From Anaerolineae bacterium (GTDB lineage Bacteria > Chloroflexota > Anaerolineae > 4572-78 > J111), in NCBI GenBank assembly GCA_020433835.1, contig JAGRBY010000249.1:1-9557 (forward strand): a stretch of DNA of 9,557 nt, given 5' to 3'. Below are positions 5,534 to 9,557 of the stretch, one piece after another. The notes below the pieces were generated by a model. The model saw nothing but the letters and a program-made list of their open reading frames with translations. It had not been told where the DNA came from and ran no database searches. Made by a program: the position numbers and the translations under genes. Position 1 is the stretch's first letter, and each line of letters starts with the position of its first letter.

Positions 5534-7714
5534 ATGCGCGACGAGACCAAATCAAAAGAACAACTAATCAACGAATTACAATCACTGCGTGATCAGTTGG
5601 AACACTTCAAATCGCTTGAAGCGAATCTCCGAAAGGAGATTGATGAGCGCGAACAAGCTGAGACAGCTTTGTATTCCAGTGAAGAGCGTTACAAAGGGTT
5701 GCTAAATTCGGTGACGGATTATATCTACACCGTTACGCTTCAAAACGGGCATCCCGTCGCGACCTCGCACGGGGCAAACTGTGTGGCGGTTACCGGCTAT
5801 ACTTGGCAAGAGTATGAGTCTAATCCGCTGCTGTGGTATCAAATGATCCATCCTGATGATCGGAAGAACGTTCTAAAACACACTGTCCGCGTTATGGCCG
5901 GTGAGCATTCGATGCCGCTGGAACATCGCATCATTCACAAAGACGGCTCTATTCGCTGGGTGAGAAACACGCCGGTCTTACGCCGTGACGATCAAGATAG
6001 AGTTGTTGCCTATGATGGTCTTATCACCGAAATTACTGAAAGCAAGCAGTTAGAAGAGCGTTTAGCGATGCTCCATAAGGTGGGGCAGGAACTTACCCGC
6101 CTGCGCGACGAACAATCGATTCTCAACCAGGTTGTTGAAGCGGTTGTTGACGTTTTTCGCTGCGAGGGAGCCGGTTGCAGCCTGGTCAATAACCCGGCCA
6201 ATCAAGTTCACTATTACGGTCGTCGTAATACTTTGAGGCTTGAAACCGCTACCAAAGTCCCAGTGAAAGGGCACAACGGGCATTCGTCATACCCCATCTC
6301 CCAAGAAAAAAGTGCTCCCAGTAACGGACATTGTGTGCCATTTTTACCCAATTGGTCTGGTTATCCAAAACTGTTTGTCCCGCTGGTTATCGGCGACCGG
6401 GTAATTGGCATACTGTATGCAGTTAGCGCCCGCGTCTATGAATTCTCTGAAAATGACCGCCAGCTTTTGCAAACACTGGCTGATCAAGCCGCCACCGCCA
6501 TCGAAAACGCCCGTCTTTATCAAGAAGTTCGCCAGCGGGCCGAAGCCGAGCATGCCGCTCGCGAACAGGCCGATATTATTCGCGAAGCCACTATGGCACT
6601 GGTTTCTTCGGTTGATCTCAATAAAGTACTCGACAGCATTTTAACCCATCTGGCCCAGGTTGTGCCCTATAAGACCGCCTGTATCTTTTTATGGGATGAT
6701 GACGCTCTCCACGCCGTTGCCGGACGGGGATCAAAAATTCACGACACTGTTGTTGGTCGTCGCTATACCATTATGGACGGTTTTCGCTATCACGACGTGG
6801 ATATTAACGGACAGCCGCTTTTTCTGATCAACACACTGTTAGGAGCCGGTAACGGCGATTATCTTTCAGGCCGAATGGTGCTGCCACTGCGGGTGCAAGA
6901 AGCCAACATCGGCTACCTTACGCTCGATAACCCGGATCACCTTCACTACTCTCAAACGCAGATTAACGTAGCCGAAACGTTTGCCAACCAGGCAGCCATC
7001 GCTATTCAACATGCCCGCCTCTTTAAAAAATTGAAGGCCAGCCATGAACAGTTGCAATCGCTCTCACGGCGGATGGTTGAGCTGCAAGAAACCGAGCGGC
7101 GTCAAATTGCGCGCGAACTCCACGACGAGGCCGGACAGGCGCTCACCGGCTTGATGGTGGGCCTACGTCTGCTAGAACGCGAAGTGGATCGCCCTGATGC
7201 CGTTATGGCCAGAGTTGTTGATTTAGAGCGCACCACTGACAGCGTTTTAGAAAGTTTGCACCGACTGGCAATGAATTTGCGACCCGCTACCCTTGAGCAT
7301 TTAGGGCTAATTTCAGCCCTACGCCAGTATATAAAAGGCTTTAACGCCAAATATGAACCGGTAACCAAATTTGAAGTTATTGGTTTAGACGATCACAACC
7401 GGCTGCCGCTGGCGCTTGAAACAAATGTCTATCGTATTGTGCAAGAAGCCCTAACCAATATTATCCGGCACGCACAATCGACCAACGTTGATATTGTGTT
7501 GAAGCATAGTGATAAGCAGATACGACTTATTGTTGAAGATAACGGCGTTGGGTTTAATGCCAAAACCATATCCAAAACCGGGCGGCTTGGCCTTTTGGGC
7601 ATGCGCGAGCGCGCTGAGATGTTGGGCGGCACGTTAAGCGTCGAAAGCACCATTGGCGTTGGAACAACCATCCTTGTGGAGGTACCTTATGACGATTCGT
7701 GTGTTAATAGCTGA
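5534..7714 (+). CDS. Soluble PAS-GAF-GAF histidine kinase, HisKA_3 (NarX/DegS-like) type (system B)
   Basis: This 726-residue cytoplasmic kinase pairs with the LuxR-type regulator it overlaps. Domains: coiled N-terminus (1-45), PAS (about 48-172), GAF1 (190-325), GAF2 (355-495), HisKA_3 (about 517-585) and HATPase_c (about 630-720). The H-box ERRQIARELHDEAGQALTG carries His530, diagnostic of the HisKA_3 group. The ATPase shows Asn642 (YRIVQEALTNIIRHA), G1 EDNGVGF (668-674) and G2 GRLGLLGMRERAEMLGG (683-699). There is no membrane segment. The ATG at 5534 follows GAGGTCAGG and matches the kinase A N-terminus; a TTG nine codons upstream is less likely. Its PAS is a close paralogue of PAS1 in kinase A, but PAS2 is absent and the transmitter belongs to another family, pointing to domain shuffling. 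The ligand is unknown. Confidence 0.94.
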   Translation: MRDETKSKEQLINELQSLRDQLEHFKSLEANLRKEIDEREQAETALYSSEERYKGLLNSVTDYIYTVTLQNGHPVATSHGANCVAVTGYTWQEYESNPLLWYQMIHPDDRKNVLKHTVRVMAGEHSMPLEHRIIHKDGSIRWVRNTPVLRRDDQDRVVAYDGLITEITESKQLEERLAMLHKVGQELTRLRDEQSILNQVVEAVVDVFRCEGAGCSLVNNPANQVHYYGRRNTLRLETATKVPVKGHNGHSSYPISQEKSAPSNGHCVPFLPNWSGYPKLFVPLVIGDRVIGILYAVSARVYEFSENDRQLLQTLADQAATAIENARLYQEVRQRAEAEHAAREQADIIREATMALVSSVDLNKVLDSILTHLAQVVPYKTACIFLWDDDALHAVAGRGSKIHDTVVGRRYTIMDGFRYHDVDINGQPLFLINTLLGAGNGDYLSGRMVLPLRVQEANIGYLTLDNPDHLHYSQTQINVAETFANQAAIAIQHARLFKKLKASHEQLQSLSRRMVELQETERRQIARELHDEAGQALTGLMVGLRLLEREVDRPDAVMARVVDLERTTDSVLESLHRLAMNLRPATLEHLGLISALRQYIKGFNAKYEPVTKFEVIGLDDHNRLPLALETNVYRIVQEALTNIIRHAQSTNVDIVLKHSDKQIRLIVEDNGVGFNAKTISKTGRLGLLGMRERAEMLGGTLSVESTIGVGTTILVEVPYDDSCVNS

Positions 7715-8342
7715 TGATCACGGCGTTATTCGCGCCGGATTACAGGCTTTATTCAACGCCGAGCCGGATCTGTTAGTGGTTGGTGAAGCAGCTGATGGCT
7801 TTAACACGCTTCAATTGGCCAAGAAACTTGAACCTGATGTAATTTTGGTTGATGTGAGCATGCCCGGCCTGGGGGGTGTTGAACTTATTCAGCACATAAA
7901 GGAGATGCTGCCCCACGCGCACACACTTATTTTGACTGTTCATGAAGATGAAGGATTGCTGCGGGAAGCTATCGAAGCCGGAGCTTCAGGCTATATTGTC
8001 AAGCGGGCTATCGGCTCAGAGCTTATCGATGCTATCCGCACAGTTAGTATGGGTAATATTTACGTTCACCCTACCATGACGCGCGCGCTGCTCAAAGATA
8101 TTTATCCCGAACCCATCTCCGAAGAACAATCAAATAAATCGCTGGTTGATACCTTGACCCCGCGCGAGGTTGAAGTATTAGGTTTTATCGCTCAAGGGTA
8201 TACTAACCGACAAATTGCAACAGATCTGGGCATTAGCGTGCGCACTGTAGAGGGACATCGCGCTAATTTGGTCGATAAATTAGGGCTGCAAAGTCGGGTC
8301 GATTTAATGCGCTACGCCAAAGAGTTTGGTCTACTTGAGTAA
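7689..8342 (+). CDS. NarL/LuxR-family response regulator (system B)
   Basis: The protein has 217 residues: REC (about 3-118) and a LuxR-type helix-turn-helix (about 152-217). REC residues are intact: Asp9 and Asp10, phosphoacceptor Asp55 (VILVDVSMPG), Thr83 and Lys105 (YIVKRA). The output domain begins LTPREVEVLGFIAQG and contains NRQIATDLGISVRTVEGH, the expected scaffold and recognition helices. The start at 7689 is chosen over an in-frame ATG at 7653 because MTIRVLIADDHG begins exactly as the family does and GGAGG (7678-7682) lies 6 nt upstream. The gene overlaps the kinase stop by 26 bp, so translation is coupled. HisKA_3 kinases typically pair with this regulator family, so kinase and regulator are matched. 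Candidate target: the ACGTA-rich region immediately downstream (inferred). Confidence 0.96.
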   Translation: MTIRVLIADDHGVIRAGLQALFNAEPDLLVVGEAADGFNTLQLAKKLEPDVILVDVSMPGLGGVELIQHIKEMLPHAHTLILTVHEDEGLLREAIEAGASGYIVKRAIGSELIDAIRTVSMGNIYVHPTMTRALLKDIYPEPISEEQSNKSLVDTLTPREVEVLGFIAQGYTNRQIATDLGISVRTVEGHRANLVDKLGLQSRVDLMRYAKEFGLLE

Positions 8343-8376
8343 ATTAAGCCCGTTAAAGGTTCTTACTGTATCGTTT

Positions 8377-8422
8377 AACCACGTAGTTTTTACGTAGTCA
8401 AGCAAAATTCCACGTGGTTTTT
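8377..8422 (+). terminator. Possible terminator of system B
   Basis: AACCACGT (8377-8384) pairs perfectly with ACGTGGTT (8412-8419). TTTT (8387-8390) can pair with AAAA (8404-8407) inside the loop, and a run of five T (8418-8422) closes the structure. The loop is long for an intrinsic terminator, so the two arms may instead be operator half-sites. No better terminator follows system B. Confidence 0.4.
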
Positions 8423-8431
8423 ACCTGGACA
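8379..8431. repeat. 22-bp imperfect direct repeat, 31-bp period
   Basis: Positions 8379-8400 and 8410-8431 are alike at 18 of 22 bases. Both begin CCACGT, share GGTTTTTAC or AGTTTTTAC in the middle and end with CA. The 31-bp offset is close to three helical turns, so proteins bound to both would lie on the same face of DNA. The repeat overlaps the possible terminator. Confidence 0.55.
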
Positions 8432-8548
8432 ATTATAAAGTCGTCACGTAGCTAGCACCTGAGTATTGTTCTGAAAATCACGAGATAAGTACTCTTCACT
8501 TTCACCACCATTTTTAGTATATTGGTACCAACAACTGACCAGCAGGTT

Positions 8549-8600
8549 CGTTTCTTACGTACAAAGTTGTACACGTAACTGTTCTTTGTACGTAACAACG
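8549..8600. promoter_or_regulatory. Foldback with ACGTA arms upstream of the 118-aa gene
   Basis: TTACGTACAAAG (8555-8566) is the exact reverse complement of CTTTGTACGTAA (8584-8595). CGTT (8549-8552) and AACG (8597-8600) extend the stem across a small bulge. The 17-nt loop carries another ACGTA at 8573-8577. Three ACGTA sites lie 16 to 17 bp apart. The arms could bind a dimeric regulator such as the LuxR-type protein encoded just upstream, or form an RNA stem if transcribed. The direction of any effect is unknown. Confidence 0.55.
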
Positions 8601-8709
8601 CTTTCTACACTTTCCAATTTATCCACCGTATTTTTTGCATCAGATAGATATTGAAGTCATAAACTCACTACCTCTAAAGGTGTGTGGTTTTTGCTACTAT
8701 TGAATAGGG

Positions 8710-8737
8710 ATCACAGCAATATTTTTGCTTTTACAAT
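8710..8737 (+). promoter_or_regulatory. Weak candidate promoter of the 118-aa gene
   Basis: The -10 box TACAAT (8732-8737) matches at 5 of 6 bases. A poor -35, ATCACA (8710-8715, 4 of 6), lies 16 bp upstream. The predicted start near 8744 would leave a leader of about 20 nt, just enough for the Shine-Dalgarno at 8753. ATCACA is also the half-site seen upstream of the 142-aa gene, which may be coincidence. Confidence 0.28.
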
Positions 8738-8765
8738 ATTCAGTAACTAAATAGGAGTTTGACTT

Positions 8766-9122
8766 ATGATTGCCAACTATAACCCCTTAAAACAAAAGCC
8801 GATCATAGCTGATCAACCTGTAAGAAAAGTACGTGTTCCTGAGCCGGTATCGGGCCATCAGAGCCAAGCTGAAGATATCGATCCGGTCTTTCTAGGCGTC
8901 GTCCAGCATCATGGCTACTCTATTATCGATGCCGACGTATCCCGACATACGGCCCTGCTTCTTCAAGAAACTATGCCCACTGTCAATTTCAAGCCGATGA
9001 CGGCTCCCTCTGCCACCTGGCAAGAAAGTACTACCTACTTTACCGCTGAAGATAATGAAACGTCGACGCTTTCGATCATCGATGAGGAGATAACCGACTA
9101 CACAGCTCGGTTATTCGGTTAA
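8766..9122 (+). CDS. Orphan 118-aa protein with two S-I-I-D motif copies
   Basis: I do not recognise a family. AGGAG (8753-8757) lies 8 nt before the ATG. The first 38 residues are polar and proline- and lysine-rich, probably unstructured. No signal peptide or membrane helix is seen. Two internal copies are clear: SIIDADVSRHTALLL (52-66) and SIIDEEITDYTARLF (103-117), the second ending one residue before the C-terminal Gly. They share I, D, a small residue, H/Y and A with the two copies in the 142-aa protein encoded after system A, so both belong to the same motif family although the proteins are otherwise dissimilar. The gene sits after system B as the 142-aa gene sits after system A, which suggests matched roles. 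Output, adaptor or secreted-peptide functions are all open. Confidence 0.82.
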   Translation: MIANYNPLKQKPIIADQPVRKVRVPEPVSGHQSQAEDIDPVFLGVVQHHGYSIIDADVSRHTALLLQETMPTVNFKPMTAPSATWQESTTYFTAEDNETSTLSIIDEEITDYTARLFG

Positions 9123-9172
9123 TCGATAGCGCAAAATCTGTGATCCATTAAAACTGAAGAGAATCGCTTAGA

Positions 9173-9207
9173 AAAAGAATCCCTCGTTAGCACCGTTGCA
9201 GCGAGGG
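9173..9207 (-). terminator. Hairpin with minus-strand T run, probable terminator of the ThuA-family transcript
   Basis: CCCTCGTT-A-GCA (9181-9192) pairs with TGCAGCGAGGG (9197-9207) around CCGT, an 11-bp stem with one bulged A. On the minus strand the stem is followed by ATTCTTTTTC (9171-9180 complement). On the plus strand no T run follows. It lies between the convergent 118-aa gene and the ThuA-family gene, and may also slow plus-strand transcription. Confidence 0.55.
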
Positions 9208-9253
9208 TCCGTTGAATAACCGGATGATTGATCCCCATCAACACCCGGTAACG

Positions 9254-9311
9254 GTAATGGGTAAGTGGTAAATTGTACTGTCTTACATACAAATTACCAC
9301 TTACCTATTAC
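9254..9311. repeat. Long hairpin with a 23-bp stem
   Basis: Positions 9254-9276 pair with 9289-9311 over 23 bp with one G-T wobble and one mismatch, leaving a 12-nt loop. The left arm and its flank consist of successive GGTAA units (GGTAAC, GGTAAT, GGGTAAGT, GGTAAA from 9247). There is no T run on either side, so it is not a standard intrinsic terminator. It resembles a REP or foldback element, or an mRNA 3' stabilising stem of the ThuA-family transcript. Confidence 0.85.
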
Positions 9312-9393
9312 GCTGTGATGAGTTACGCTATGTAATCTATTTGACTGGCAAGACATCGGGGTTTTAGCGTTAAAAGAGGCGCTTCTTGCCCTA

Positions 9394-9557
9394 TTATTCC
9401 GTACCGTAAAGATAAGCCGGCCCATTGACCGGCGCGGCCCAGCGTACTCCATTAGCGATAACCTGCTGAACCTCAGCCTGGTAATAAATGGGGTGGGTTT
9501 CGTGACCGGGCCGAAAATAGAAGATTTTGCCCTTACCCCGAAAGAAGCAACAACCAC
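9394..9557 (-). CDS. ThuA-family (trehalose utilization-like) protein, C-terminal 53 residues
   Basis: The gene enters from the right edge on the minus strand, and only its last 53 codons and stop (TAA, complement of 9394-9396) are present. The fragment reads GKIFYFRPGHETHPIYY and VQQVIANGVRWAAP in succession, the characteristic C-terminal end of ThuA-like proteins, a class I glutamine amidotransferase-like fold linked to trehalose and other sugar metabolism. Family members are usually 220-260 residues, so about 80% lies outside the window. It converges on the 118-aa gene and has no visible link to the signalling genes. A longer open frame in another register over the same bases is a shadow. 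The exact substrate cannot be told from this piece. Confidence 0.88.
   Translation of the reverse strand, partial: GCCFFRGKGKIFYFRPGHETHPIYYQAEVQQVIANGVRWAAPVNGPAYLYGTE

Larger units (their letters stand above)
8343..8765. other. Non-coding region rich in ACGTA sites, upstream of the 118-aa gene
   Basis: I see no gene on either strand. The stretch contains six ACGTA pentamers (8381, 8392, 8446, 8557, 8573, 8590) and one ACGTG (8412). It also holds a possible terminator at 8377-8422, a 22-bp imperfect direct repeat, the palindrome TTGGTACCAA (8522-8531), a foldback at 8549-8600, and a weak promoter close to the 118-aa gene. Confidence 0.6.

Noticed and set aside
7653..7688. A 12-residue longer start for regulator B
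   Set aside because: The ATG at 7689 has a well-placed GGAGG and starts exactly at the conserved REC beginning.
8343..8765. tRNA or other known RNA gene in the ACGTA-rich region
   Set aside because: The inverted repeats do not fold into a cloverleaf, and no known RNA family pattern was recognised.
9294..9557. An 87-codon minus-strand open frame
   Set aside because: It is out of register with the ThuA-family C-terminus and crosses the right arm of the long hairpin. Its translation is basic and low in domain-like content.

Overview
The window is bacterial, about 9.5 kb and moderately AT-rich in feel. Good Shine-Dalgarno sites (AAGGAGG, AAGGAGA, GGAGG, AGGAG) precede most genes. Large soluble PAS/GAF histidine kinases, roomy intergenic regions rich in short palindromic repeats, and a ThuA-family sugar gene fit a Chloroflexota-like filamentous or soil/sediment bacterium. 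That placement is an inference at about 50%; no taxonomic marker gene is present.

Layout, left to right: (1) 1-164, a tandem array of 41-bp units running off the left edge, then a non-coding stretch that holds a very good sigma70-type promoter (TTGACG-N17-TATGAT, 413-441). (2) 672-4322, two-component system A: a cytoplasmic PAS-PAS-GAF-GAF-HisKA-HATPase kinase and an OmpR-family response regulator 9 bp downstream, closed by an intrinsic terminator. (3) 4567-4995, an unrecognised 142-aa protein with its own promoter region (repeated TGTGATA sites) and its own strong terminator. (4) 4996-5533, a non-coding stretch with interspersed AAACCNGGTTT-type repeats, a promoter and a leader with possible alternative pairing. 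(5) 5534-8342, two-component system B: a PAS-GAF-GAF-HisKA_3-HATPase kinase overlapping a NarL/LuxR-type response regulator. (6) 8343-8765, a non-coding stretch unusually dense in ACGTA sites and hairpins. (7) 8766-9122, an unrecognised 118-aa protein. (8) On the minus strand, a terminator, a 23-bp-stem hairpin and the C-terminal end of a ThuA-family protein (9394-9557) that enters from the right edge.

The central observation is that the window reads as the same module twice: soluble PAS/GAF kinase, response regulator, then a separately promoted small orphan protein. The kinases share a nearly duplicated first PAS domain (about two thirds identical by manual count) but use different phosphotransfer families and regulator families. 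The two orphan proteins are not alike overall, yet each carries two copies of a roughly 15-residue motif of the form (S/A)-I-x-D-x3-(S/T/A)-x-(H/Y)-x-(A/S), and in each the second copy ends exactly one residue before the C-terminus. My working hypothesis is a pair of paralogous signalling modules that respond to the same cue and each control (or are modulated by) a member of an undescribed small-protein family. The architecture and motif are visible in the sequence; the functional link is inference.
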